From positions 27,925,668 to 27,989,667 of the forward strand of contig CM046842.1 in the NCBI GenBank assembly GCA_025618425.1: a DNA stretch of 64,000 nucleotides, written 5' to 3'. Both the position numbers and the translations under genes were made by a program. Shown in pieces: positions 13,288 to 22,017 of this stretch. The stretch's first letter is position 1. Each line of letters opens with the position of its first letter. The stretch is from Heliocidaris tuberculata. Lineage: Eukaryota; Echinodermata; Echinoidea; Camarodonta; Echinometridae. A model generated the notes under the pieces. It searched no databases. It was not told where the DNA came from and saw nothing but the letters and a program-made list of their open reading frames with translations.

Positions 13288-16200
13288 TTTAGAAATATTC
13301 ACATTCAGATGATGCAGTCCAGATAAGCCTGAAATACTATATTTTTTAATTAATAAGATACCAGTGTTTTGTGTATTATCATGATTATAGTTTAAACAAT
13401 GAATTATGCATAAATTTGCATAATTAGACCTCATTAGAGTGATAACGTGCAAGTTTCAAGCTTGGCAACATTCATATTTGAATTCAGCACAAAAAAGTAC
13501 CTTTGTCCCCAACTTTTCAGGTGGGGCGAAAATGTGGACCACGAAAATTTAAAACAGAGCCTCTTTTTCCATGTCATCCCATGGTCTATAAAGAGGACGT
13601 CGAGTTCTGGGAAAGGTCACAAGGTGAAAAATACTTTGTGAGCTTCTCAATTTCCTTTTTTGTCAGTTTGGAAGAAGTTCACTAAGATAATATGTCGAAA
13701 AAAAAAATATTCTTTTTTTCCTCACGGAGCGAACAACAACGCTTCAAAACAATGTCCTAACGAACTACAACGTATTCCAGCGAATGGCTAAATTTTACTA
13801 TACGCTGGCCTACGCTTGGCCAATTCATTATAGAAGGCCCCTTTCATGAACGATAAGGGTAACGATAACGACACAATAGTGTTCCCAAATCGCTTCCCTT
13901 TTGTTTGTGATTAATATGCATTTGAAATTGTTGCTGCAGATCCAACCTGAATGATCTATGTTAATGACCCTCCCTAAACGATTTTATTGTCTCCTTGGAA
14001 TCGCTCGGCAAGAGATTTCTTTAGGACAAACCTCAACGATAATATATTTGTGAGCCTTTCTTTCCACCCTCCTTCACTTCAAAAGAAGTCACGTGAGCAG
14101 TGTCCATCATGTTTGATTGGCACAACCAATGATGTTATAATTGTCAAAATCGTTTAGTTTGGGACCAAAAATCGTCATACCCATTTAGGTCCGACCAGCC
14201 CAGAAGGTGTAAACGTCGATCCTGGATGTCTTGGGCAAAATATGTTAACATGCAGGCTGGAGAAGATGAGGTGGCAGTTGCGATCAATGGGGTAATGATT
14301 AAAATATGGGGAAGGGTGGCCTCCCATGATCCCCCCCCCCCTTCCCGAAGCCAGGGGGGGGGGAAGACTTCGGGGAATTTTTCTTTCGTCTAACCCCCTC
14401 CCCTACTGGAAAGTTTGGAAAGGAAGTTGGGATGAAGGAGGTCTATTCTTTATGTAATGTTATCTCCATGCTCCCGCTCTCCTTAAAGGGAAATCCAACC
14501 TTAATAACAAGTTGCTTTGAAAGAAAGAGGAAAAATCAGAGAAGCAGATTGGTGAAAGTTTGAACGAAATCGGACAAGCAATAAGAAAGTTATGAATTTT
14601 TGAAAGTTGTAATCACTATGCACATGGGAATTTCAAATTGGCCGAATAGGTAGTGTCACTGTGATGTAGCTGTGGACAACTCCCCCATTCGCTCTAACAC
14701 ACAAAATGACTAAAATGTCATCTTTTTTCAAAATGCATTACTCAGTAGGATCTTTTCGTTCCTGAGGACCTATAACAATATGCTATCTCCAATATATTTT
14801 GAGTACTGCCCTGAGGGTAAAAGCGCCTCGAAGAAAACCGCAAATTGATGATATTTTTGTGTACGACAAATGGGAGAGTTGTCCACAAAAATGTCACAAT
14901 TGACTCACCAAATTGCCAATTTGAGATTCACATAGATGTAGTGATCTCATTTTTCAAACATCCATAACTTTCTTATTCTTTGTCCGATTTCTTTCAAACT
15001 TTCGCCATCCTGTTTTTCTTATTTTTCTGCTTTCACATAAATCATCTTATTATGAAGGTTGGATTGCCCTTTAATGACAATATTAAATCCGCCCCCACTG
15101 GACCACCTTCACTGTCAAAATATTGCCAGTTACCAACAGGACGTTTTTATGTATAAGTGCATTTACAAATATCTCCCCGATCAATTTTGTAATCTGTTTG
15201 ATTTTAAGTGTATCATATTAAACTTTCATAATTATCCAACAAGATCTCTGAGACACATCCATATTCCTAGACATAGAACCGTTCCAAAAAACCAACAACA
15301 ACAAAAAAAAATCGTTTTTATGGTCTCAAACTCTGGAACAACTTAAATTACTGTATTAAAAGATGCCCTCCATTCCATACATTTCTTTGTACTATAAAAC
15401 AAAATAATAATACTTCGTACAATAGAGTCAGTAGAAAATATTGAATAGTTCTTTTCTCTTTTTTTTTTTTTTCTTGTTCTTTTTTTTTTCATTTATTAGA
15501 TTTTTGTATGTATGTTATTAGTGTCGTATCATGTTATGTAAGTGAGTATAGTCAAGGCGACCCCAACACAAGCCACGTGCTTCCTGGGACCCTCACCTCC
15601 TTCCACTATGTTTTAGTGAATGGACATAGCATTTTTGTATTTATTTGATTGATTATGAGAAGGAGAAAAAAAAAGTATTTTGAATCTGAATCTTAAAGGC
15701 ATTGATTAACTTTGCCCAGGATTGAAAAAAAAAAAATCACTGTTCCAGCTAATGCTGTAATCATAATTGCAAACCTTTAGCTCAGACAGGAATCGCCTGA
15801 GTTTTATAAGCTGATCGGTCGTTTATATATCAAGATATTTACGATTGAACATTGATGTCGGGATAGAGTACCACCGAACCCTAAAGAACTCTTACGGTTG
15901 GCATACCTCGCTCTATCACAGAATACCGTACGGGCTGGAAACCCGCTCTGAAATCGCCAAGAGCTGGTGCTTGGTGTTTGTGACTGCAGCGCAGCGAAGA
16001 AGCCGAGCTAGCGACTTGCGCTAGCGATTGATCGCGATTTTCTCTTTTTTAGGATAGTAAACGGGTTCCATTTTCTCTCATAATTTCACATATCCTTAAT
16101 TATATATGTAGTTAGAGGACTGCACACAATTCACTGGCATTTGAGCTGATTTTACAATTTTTCACAAAGTTAATCAATCACTTTAAAGAAAATTATTGCG

Positions 16201-17228
16201 ACACCTGTGTAGAGTATATTTACCTGTATTATCTTCGGGACTGTCACCCACTGCATTGCTTATTGTGGATTCAATGACCGACCCTGAAATCAAAAAGAGT
16301 ACTAAACAATAATGGCAGTGCGCTTTGAACTTTTGAATCTTTAAACCCTGGCCTATATCAAATATTTCAATACTGTTTACAAGTGTAAAACTAAGAAGAG
16401 TACTCGCTAAGTACTGTTTTTCAAAAGAAAACCAACAAATTATCGCTACCAATAGTTAAGTACTTTTTTGCAAATGTATGCGTAAGTCGTTTTCTCATTT
16501 GATTCGTTTTGTAGCGAGAAGAAAACGAAGGGAGTGTCAGTGGTATTGCCTATTACCTCCTTGGTTTTATATACAAAATAGATTTGAAGACAAGAGAACC
16601 GTTGTTTTTACGACTATCGCGTTTTGTGAATATAAATCTTGGACAAATTTAAATTAACTTTTGTCTTTTGTTCCAATGTATATGTTAAGGAACATAATGT
16701 AACTGATAACAATGAATGTCAAGAATATAATGAGAAATATACCAGGCATTCATATTGGACCTCAACAATACATAAATAAATGAGTAAAAATCAACCAATA
16801 AGAGAGAAGGGTTAATCAAAGGATATGCCTTTGAGAGAAAGAGAGAGAGAGAGGGGGGGGGGGGGAGGGGGAAGTGGGGTAGTGGAGGGGCAGAGAAAAA
16901 GGACAGGGTAGAGATAATCCAGTCATTGTGTTTGAAGTCATACACCGGTACATAATTCACTTTCCATGTTCAAAATGTTATCTAAAACATGGTCACTCTG
17001 TGCAATGATATTATCATTAGGCCTATATGCAAATAGTTCCGATGGAAATGAATGAGAAACAAGAGAATGCCGTATTTATTAATCAATCAATCATACTTTG
17101 AGTCAGCGATTAGGTATCACTGTAAAGGTTTTCCCAGCATGATGCTTTTACTTTTAGGGTAAAATGGAACACTTACCGCACGTTGCAAGCAGAGTGGCGA
17201 AACTCGCCAGTATGTGAAATACATTCAT
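1..17228 (-). CDS. Membrane-anchored caspase, copy A (11 exons seen, 3' end outside window)
   Basis: Split gene read right to left: exons 17177-17228, 16224-16283, 11547-11623, 10631-10811, 6101-6271, 5510-5680, 4486-4583, 3715-3763, 2459-2550, 1046-1216 and 1-73 (cut by the window edge). Every junction is phase compatible and has AG acceptors and GT donors. The product starts with a signal peptide, passes an unrecognised domain, an eight-cysteine module, a Thr/Ser-rich stalk and one transmembrane helix, and enters a caspase p20 domain. The remaining p20 and p10 exons must lie left of the window. The p20 exons match the p20 of caspases (C14 peptidases, Asp-specific cysteine proteases of apoptosis and inflammation). 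No exon carries a CARD or DED prodomain or an internal start that would give a free caspase. An alternative is two separate genes, but the short linker exons 8 and 9 join the halves in frame. The exon 9 donor (GTTTCC) is weak. Confidence 0.8.
280..630. repeat. TTTCATTTTCGGAATTA-type minisatellite (copy A intron 10)
   Basis: Degenerate tandem units of about 30-60 bp containing ATTTCATTTTCGGAATTAAGAA, variously mutated. The matching stretch in copy B is 32500-32880. A related array lies at 49880-50390. Confidence 0.6.
1046..1216 (-). CDS. Copy A exon 10: caspase p20, first part
   Basis: A 171-bp phase 0-0 exon encoding 57 residues starting TYHMSVRDKGFVYILNNTKF. This matches the first strands of caspase p20 (Y-M...G...I-NN..F), followed by ERKGSEID, which aligns with the substrate-binding Arg region of caspases. 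The copy B exon differs at 6 of 171 bases. Confidence 0.9.
1741..2312. repeat. Tandem duplication of about 294 bp (copy A intron 9)
   Basis: The segment beginning CTCGCAAAAAGTCAGCACAT near 1746 recurs near 2040 with few changes, through AGTTCATGCAATACT. Copy B has a single copy (about 36175-36460), so the duplication is specific to copy A. Short reading frames here are by-products. Confidence 0.75.
2459..2550 (-). CDS. Copy A exon 9: linker leading into caspase domain
   Basis: A 92-bp exon (phase 1 to 0), acceptor ATATCAG. It encodes 31 residues starting YEDVEPDRNGSYLHRS and ending ADQLDEEK, acidic and directly continuous with the p20 exon. The donor is GTTTCC in this copy and GTATCC in copy B, so splicing here may be less efficient in copy A. 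Confidence 0.7.
3715..3763 (-). CDS. Copy A exon 8: short acidic cytosolic linker
   Basis: A 49-bp exon (phase 0 to 1), acceptor ATCTTAG, donor GTAAGT, encoding VEFLLIDSTDELEFDE. The copy B exon at 40134-40182 encodes VGFLTIDSTDELEFDE. Three or more decayed copies of the exon and its acceptor lie just upstream in the intron (3780-4070). Confidence 0.7.
3780..4080. repeat. Array of decayed exon 8 copies in intron 7
   Basis: Three further units of about 85-100 bp repeat the exon 8 sequence with an acceptor-like ATAG or TTAG before GTGGAGTTTCTG (minus strand). They lack the strong GTAAGT donor of the real exon. They may be dead or rarely used alternative exons. Confidence 0.6.
4228..4376. repeat. 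(AGT)n/(AGC)n microsatellite
   Basis: A trinucleotide tract in intron 7 of copy A, with mixed AGT and AGC units. A shorter AGT tract at 42330-42415 occupies the matching place in copy B. The poly-Val/Ala reading frame over it is not a gene. Confidence 0.85.
4486..4583 (-). CDS. Copy A exon 7: transmembrane helix
   Basis: A 98-bp exon (phase 1 to 0), acceptor CTTTCAG, donor GTAAGT. It encodes SRKLK followed by the hydrophobic run FCGFLALGIFFIIPVAYLA and then RRKLKKIK, a single-pass helix with a basic stop-transfer sequence. With the signal peptide this predicts a type I protein with the caspase side in the cytosol. Confidence 0.8.
4990..5505 (-). repeat. Degenerate stalk repeats downstream of exon 6 (copy A)
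   Basis: Several units of about 84 bp resembling the exon 6 stalk repeat (GGTTCCAAAGTAACTACTAC and GTAAGTGTGGAGGTAC on the minus strand) continue past the exon 6 donor. In this copy they contain stops, so I treat them as intronic repeats. Confidence 0.6.
5510..5680 (-). CDS. Copy A exon 6: mucin-like Thr/Ser stalk
   Basis: A 171-bp phase 1-1 exon with acceptor CATTAG and donor GTAAGA. The 57 residues are dominated by Thr and Ser with Gly, Pro and Ala (for example TTSTSTTSTPGAT), a likely O-glycosylated stalk. Downstream repeats of the same unit continue into the intron, but in this copy they meet a stop, so only the first donor gives an open product. Confidence 0.7.
6101..6271 (-). CDS. Copy A exon 5: eight-cysteine extracellular module
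   Basis: A 171-bp phase 1-1 exon. The acceptor chosen is TCATAG (exon begins with codon Ala-Lys-Pro-Cys), because the other nearby AG (CTTCAG) would break phase. The 57 residues contain eight cysteines, including a CC pair, all kept in copy B. This is a disulfide-rich module for the extracellular side; it does not fit the WAP, EGF or sushi spacings I know. Confidence 0.75.
6360..8345. repeat. Purine-rich low-complexity tract (copy A intron 4)
   Basis: About 2 kb in which the plus strand is nearly all A and G: units like AGAAATACATAAGGAAAGATAG at 6680-7980, flanked by AAAAAGTAGGAGAA repeats at 6360-6425 and 8210-8340. The Phe-rich minus-strand reading frames across it are artefacts of composition. 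It is absent from the matching intron of copy B. Confidence 0.8.
9050..10590. repeat. Large imperfect palindrome (foldback), copy A intron 4
   Basis: The clearest arms are about 9630-9975 and 9985-10410, meeting near 9980 (GACGACGCTTCCGA versus TCGGAAGCGTCGTC). The outer part also holds a direct repeat, 9246-9300 versus 10206-10262 (GTTTGGAGAATGTCTC...). The sequence is rich in TTCGCGAA-like motifs. The two opposing reading frames are shadows of the symmetry. Confidence 0.75.
10631..10811 (-). CDS. Copy A exon 4: membrane-distal domain, second part
   Basis: A 181-bp exon (phase 0 to 1), acceptor GTCAG and donor GTAAGA. It encodes 60 residues, starting FSYIIHSRVF and ending SLGLMD, of mixed alpha/beta character and without cysteine. 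The copy B exon (46199-46385) is alignable over its whole length but only about half identical, with two extra codons in frame, far more diverged than the caspase exons. Confidence 0.75.
10927..11134. mobile_element. MITE, AAAGCCCGG family, first copy
   Basis: 208 bp starting AAAGCCCGGATCACACGAG and ending with the inverse GGGCTTTA, with inner inverted GACGTTAG/CTGACG motifs. Related to the next element in inverse orientation and to the split copy at 44798-45394. Confidence 0.65.
11203..11421. mobile_element. MITE, AAAGCCCGG family, second copy
   Basis: 219 bp starting AAAGCCTGGTTAACACGAGG and ending CGAGCTT. Its interior is the inverse of the neighbouring element, so the pair forms an imperfect palindrome in intron 3 next to exon 3. 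Confidence 0.65.
11547..11623 (-). CDS. Copy A exon 3: membrane-distal domain, first part
   Basis: A 77-bp exon (phase 1 to 0) with acceptor CTCCACAG and donor GTAAGC. It encodes 26 residues beginning ELIENFYVNDIGAKK and ending YRDTGS. The copy B counterpart at 50783-50856 keeps the FY, AK-L-H and YRDTG positions, which supports coding. The domain it forms with exon 4 is not one I recognise. Confidence 0.7.
11624..13700. other. AT-rich intron 2 of copy A, no gene seen
   Basis: Repeated degenerate segments with ATTTGCATAATTAGGC motifs and a long (AT)n tract at 13190-13285. No acceptable exon was found. The first 80 bases after exon 3 align with the matching stretch upstream of copy B exon 3. 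Confidence 0.6.
13190..13285. repeat. (AT)n microsatellite
   Basis: About 95 bp of nearly pure AT dinucleotides. Poly-Tyr/Ile reading frames across it are spurious. Confidence 0.95.
13715..14130. repeat. Dispersed repeat also present at 52080-52440
   Basis: Segments such as AACCTCAACGATAAT, CCCAAATCGCT and the end CGTGAGCAG match 52200-52440. In this copy the sequence continues past GAGCAG, whereas at 52440 it stops abruptly at the virus-like element. It therefore serves as the empty-site reference. Confidence 0.6.
14485..15072. mobile_element. Non-autonomous DNA transposon with long TIRs
   Basis: Begins AAAGGGAAATCCAACCTT and ends with the inverse AAGGTTGGATTGCCCTTT. The arms (about 150-200 bp) also share inverted TTTCAAACTTTCGCC/GGTGAAAGTTTGAACGAAAT and GTTGTCCAC motifs. 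No coding capacity seen. Confidence 0.75.
15076..15694 (+). pseudogene. 3' fragment of a non-LTR retrotransposon
   Basis: The frame SYQQDVFMYKCIYKYLPDQF (about 15122-15181) and HIHIPRHRTV match the C-terminus of the reverse transcriptase at 38295-39925, followed by frameshift, decay and a 3' end of GAATCTGAATCTT. It is a 5'-truncated, dead copy of a related element. Confidence 0.75.
15695..16223. other. Intron 2 remainder of copy A, nothing seen
   Basis: Unique-looking sequence between the retroelement fragment and exon 2. I found no exon, RNA or repeat in it. Confidence 0.5.
16224..16283 (-). CDS. Copy A exon 2: N-terminal linker of ectodomain
   Basis: A 60-bp symmetric phase 1-1 exon after the acceptor TTTCAG, ending at donor GTAAAT. 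It encodes 20 residues (with the shared first Gly) rich in Ser, Asn, Asp and Glu, with no recognisable domain. It joins in frame to the signal peptide exon and to exon 3. Confidence 0.6.
17177..17228 (-). CDS. Copy A exon 1: start codon and signal peptide
   Basis: ATG at 17228-17226 opens a short hydrophobic N-terminus reading MNVFHILASFATLLATC, a typical signal peptide, followed by a strong donor (GTAAGT) in phase 1. It is the only visible start for the copy A gene. The equivalent exon of copy B is not in the window. Confidence 0.7.
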
Positions 17229-17736
17229 TGCTGGTTGATCACAAGAGAACGTTATACCTGAAATTATGTAATTTCAATGAAAAATACTATTGGAAAAAAA
17301 AAATCAGTCTGATATCGTACAGCACGGGAACTTTGTATGTTATTAGGCCTGAAGATAGCGCGACGCTTCCAAAACTCCAAAAAATATAATGTCTCGGGGG
17401 CACAGTGAAATGACAATTGTCATTTTTTAAAAGTACCAAAATTTGATATGGATTTTACCATTTAGTCAACCAAACTTATGTTAGTAGGTAAAAATTTTAA
17501 TCATAAATTAATATATTTTTATTATAAGTATAACATAACTTATTACATGTTGATTTTCTTCTTTTTTTTTAGTCATGGTTTTTCTTACTATTTTTAAACA
17601 AATTACTATAAAATCGGAAAGTCCATTTTTTTTTTAACAGATCGTACAATTCACTAATGCACATCAGTGCTTTGGGAGAAATTTTAAGAAAGTTTTAAAG
17701 GGTTCAAAGCTTGAAAACCGTTTTATTTATTGGATA

Positions 17737-17807
<71 letters not shown>

Positions 17808-18790
17808 GTGATAAAAAGGGATATAGTTCGTTCTTTCCCATAAATTACTTGTTATTATAAATTTTACATTTTAGCTAAGAATCCTAGATTTTTTAATGTT
17901 GTTCAGTAATCTGCACACAATATCAGACATTTTAGGCATGAGCACAGAAAATGGATTTTATTTATAAGTGCAAGGCCTACTTCCACTTTCCACTTTCCTA
18001 CTTCTACTTTCACTTTCGGTGCATGTTATATATGAAAAGGAAAACAAATGTGATAAATTTCATGTGCACAAATTTTCCTAACAATAAACTTCGTCTTTGA
18101 TAACAAAATGACGAACCCATATCGGAGCTTGCAAGTTGCACATCGGAATAAAAAGATAACAACTGAACAAAAGACCTTGTTCAGCACAGACACGCTGGAA
18201 CCGTTGTATCTGGAAGGGGATATTCCCAGTGAATTATGATTGTCATTCTTTCTATTATTATTAGCCATTTACGCTTTTTCATATGCAGCCGTGCAACAAT
18301 TTATTAGACAAAAAAATGTTTCTGTGTGGACTATAGTAATTATAGCGCACCAATACGATTGTGAAACACTGCTGAAATTCCAAAGCACCTCTTGGGTAAC
18401 CCAGCCTCATTAATATGGTCCGTAGATTTTGTCAAAATATGAAAATCAAGTCAAAATTGAAATCATTATTTTATTAAGATTATTAGAATGTATATCATAA
18501 GACTTACTCCAAATTATTTTGATATTAATTCAATTTGACAACGTGCAAACTCGATTTTGGCAGGCAAGACTTTATTTTGGAGTTAAAGTTATCAAACGTG
18601 ACGTCATTTTACGCCCAGGTTTGCAACTGTGGGAATGCGTATTACATACATTATGTGTTGTTAGGACGGGCAACAGTCCCGATTGCACTAACATTTATAC
18701 CCAATGCTGGGTTTAAGCTAAGTCTTAAGTCGAATTCAAAGGAATTTTGACCAAAATCTTAGTTTTTTTCTTAAACACGACTAGACCAAC
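17229..18790. other. Upstream of copy A; no gene seen
   Basis: AT-rich stretch that should hold the promoter and any 5' untranslated exon of copy A. It contains an (AT)n tract at 17738-17797. I cannot place a promoter with confidence. Confidence 0.5.
17738..17797. repeat. (AT)n microsatellite
   Basis: About 60 bp of AT dinucleotides upstream of caspase copy A. Confidence 0.95.
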
Positions 18791-19050
18791 AGCCGAAATT
18801 AACTAATTAGATAGTTAGTCTTTCTTATATTTTATACATGTATTCTATATCCATTTAAAAACATCTCCCGTCAGTTTCAATGTGCATTGGGTCATAATTC
18901 GCTTATAACGGACTTTGAGGAATTACCAATTAAAAATGAACCTCGAAAGCAGCGCAACTCGATGGCCCACCCATAAATTACTCTAGCTTGCCTTCGAGTG
19001 CATGAGAGCGTTTTGGGGTGAGGGTTATGAGGATGAGGTTTCCTAATAGG
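18790..19050. repeat. Relic of the caspase intron 6 sequence
   Basis: Matches 4760-4990 and 42850-43080 (shared CTCGATGGCCCACC, GTGCATTG(G/T)G(C/T)CATAAT and AAATTACTC motifs) at lower identity than those two share. It is either a remnant of a third gene copy or a dispersed repeat. No flanking exon is recognisable. Confidence 0.6.
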
Positions 19051-19336
19051 ACGGTTTTGTTCAAGTCGGTTAAGGGTGAATAAGAAGTGATTTTTTTTTT
19101 TTTTAATGTGCACAAGCAACAACCCTTAATGAATGGCGTATGAGATGACATAGAAATACTGAATAATAATACGTTGGAGGTAGGAAGAATATTGGTTTAT
19201 CCTCTTCCGACTAACTCCATTGTATTGCTGCAAATTTAATATACTCAGATAAGACAATCAAAAATGATTTCTCTGTTACCTTTTTTCAAACGCATTTTTA
19301 CCTCCCCCCCCCCCCCCCGCCAAGTGGTTCGTACCA

Positions 19337-19479
19337 CAGGGGAGCGTTTCATCAAACGTTTTGTCAGTGATTTTACCGACAAATTTGCTCTCAGCCAATC
19401 AGATGCAAGGATTTCAGTAGCTTATAACAGTTGTCGGTAAAAATCACTGGCAAAACACTTGATGAAACGTTCCCCTGGT
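19337..19479. mobile_element. Short MITE with long TIRs
   Basis: 143 bp. It begins CAGGGGAGCGTTTCATCAAA and ends with the inverse GATGAAACGTTCCCCTG. TIRs of about 50 bp also include GTCAGTGATTTTACCGACAA and its inverse. Confidence 0.85.
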
Positions 19480-19948
19480 CCTCCTTAATCGTAGTGGCTC
19501 TGATACATCAGTCACCGACCCTAGACCGAACATAAAATTACATTACATCGAAAGGCAAAATATCGGTTGGTTTGGAGTCGATTTGGCGGTGTGACTAAGG
19601 TATGAACAGAAGCTCCTTGCTTTTAAAAAATACATTAATACATGTTTATGTTTATGTTTTATTAACTCATTTACCCATAAAGGGGTATTGTGAGTAGATA
19701 ACATACGTGGATAATGAAACAGTTTATAATACAAGATAACACTGGCAAGAAACGATCAATATAATATCATAAAGAGAATACATGAACAATGAATAACAGG
19801 CACAGTACCGTGCTTATAACAACTAACTAGGTTACTGGACATTGAAAGTTGAATACAGGGTTAATAGTTAAAACAACAGTATCGCTGTCTATTCTGTATG
19901 GAGACCTTGTTTCTGAAAGTTGAGAAACATCATCCTTGAAAATGTATA

Positions 19949-20219
19949 ATAATAATAATAATAATAATCTTTTAAAGTCCACTCCAAATTTTATTAAGTT
20001 AAACCGAAATGGAAATTCTTTTTGCCCAATTGATCGTGAGCCCGGCAGCCACTGAGCAGCGCCAGATCGACGTTGCTCTATCCCTTATTGTTGAACGCCA
20101 AACAAGGTAGCAGCAACTCCCATCTTTTAACGTCTTTTGGTATGACGCGGTCGGGGTTCGAACCCACGACCTCCCGGTTGTGAGGCGGACGCTCTACTGA
20201 CTGAGCCAACACACCGGTA
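19949..20219 (-). mobile_element. tRNA-derived SINE
   Basis: On the minus strand a tRNA-like head starts at 20219, with an A box (TGGCTCAGTCAGTAGAGCG), an anticodon-loop-like CTCACAA (CAC, Val-like) and a B box GGTTCGAACCC at about 20154-20164. A non-tRNA body follows, with an (ATT)n tail near 19949-19970. Internal pol III promoter plus simple tail define it as a SINE and not a functional tRNA gene. Confidence 0.85.
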
Positions 20220-21731
20220 TTCTACAGTACAAAATATAAGTTGCCAACTACATTCTGCGCATTATAAATATCGTACAATTAAATAATTTCTTTATATTTT
20301 TGCAGCTTCATTCTTAGAGCCTCTGCAAACAAACTCTTTACAATGGACGTATAATATTATATACAATTTTTTCCTTAATTTGCTAACTAAAGGAATAAAT
20401 GAAGAGATGGATAGATTACATCACATGTTTTGGTTATATTTAGTAAAATAAAAGTGGTAAAACAGTATGATGCCTTACCTGGTGGGTACTTTACGCGTTC
20501 CTGCTCCTGAGATGTCTACAAAGCCAGTGTGCCGATAAACCATCGAGATATCGCATGGGATAGACATTCTCTTCCAATTTTTTCGCATCGATAATGATGT
20601 CATTCATGATGTTCATCGGTGCATTGAAAGTTTTTTTTTAATTCGATTGGCTGTGTAAATTCCCATTTATATATAGCCATTGCGCAAGACTAAAACTGAT
20701 ATAACACCATTCAGTCACTTCCATTTTTCATTCCAATCCGAAGAGGGTGGTCTAGCTTCCTTTTATGTGAGGCAGATGAAATGGGCATAATCTATGAAAC
20801 AAACGAAAGCTAAAGCGAATGCTTAAATGAGAACAATAGTTCTATTCATATTCATCTGTTATGTGGGGGACTTGGACTTGTATGTACTTTGAGGCGTCCG
20901 TACAGTCGAAATTTAAGGTTTTTCATTCCCAGTACACTCTCCGAATTGAGTGTTTTGATCATACTACTTTTAAATATTGACAAAATAGTTTATGATTGAT
21001 TAAATTGATTCGTTTCTTAATCCTATAAGTGCAGTAAAACATGTTATCTATGGAATAGTCTGAAATATAAAATAAAACACTTTAAAGATGCAAAACTCAC
21101 CGCCAATTTTCTCTGATAAATCAAATTCAAGTAAAAGGCAAAGGTACTATGAGAACAGCTTGAAAATGTCAAGCAGATACCTCATTATGAAACCTAATTC
21201 TTGCTGTTTAAGCTAATAAAAGCTGGTATGGGAAGCATTTTTTTTTTTTTTTTTTTTTTTGGGCAAGAGGAACATCTTCCCTTTTGTTTGTTAGCATATC
21301 CTAGGCTTTTGCTAGTTTCATAGATATTGTAAATATTGGCCGATTGTAGGGACAATGACTCCTTATTTCGAAAGGCAAAATTCTAGTCATGACCTTTCGC
21401 CCATTACCACTTCTCTTTTGGGGCATACTTATAATGAAAATAATAGTAATAATGATTAAAAAGGTGTTAAAAATAGTGATAATACAATAATAATCACAAT
21501 AACAAACTCCCATGACATGAGAACTTCAAATCCTCAAAAAAATAAAATATACATAATTAGCTGAAACAGATATCGTGCAGAGAAAATAGGATTTACCAGA
21601 CATGGGAAAATTATAAAATCAAAACTAGATTATTTTTATTTTTCTCTTCTTCGTATTATTTATACACAACTACAAAAGGAAAAGTGCAGCAGTACGGTCC
21701 ATAATGTTAGCAAGTATTCTTCCCGTCTCCC

Positions 21732-21735
<4 letters not shown>
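20220..21735. other. Intergenic, no gene seen
   Basis: AT-rich sequence between the caspase copies with a long T run near 21240. No supported feature. Confidence 0.5.
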
Positions 21736-21804
<69 letters not shown>

Positions 21805-21860
21805 CCTCCTTCCCTCCTTCCCTCTTTCCTCCCTCCAACGAAAGAGAGAGAGAGAGGGGG
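21736..21860. repeat. (CT)n microsatellite
   Basis: A run of about 65 bp of CT dinucleotides followed by CCTT units and an inverse GAGAGA stretch. The Leu/Ser and Arg/Glu reading frames over it are spurious. Confidence 0.95.
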
Positions 21861-22017
21861 GGGCAGAGAGAGAGAACGAGAAAGGGGATATTTAAGTTTA
21901 CTTAAATACAGAGAATGTGCGACAGCGTGAGGGAGACATAGCAAAAATTGAACTGAAAGGGGATAGGGGGAGAACAGGGGGAGAAACTAGGTACAGTACT
22001 GACATTGACTGCCTATA

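Noticed and set aside
21660..21944. Arg/Glu and Leu/Ser open frames
   Set aside because: Translation of the (CT)n microsatellite.
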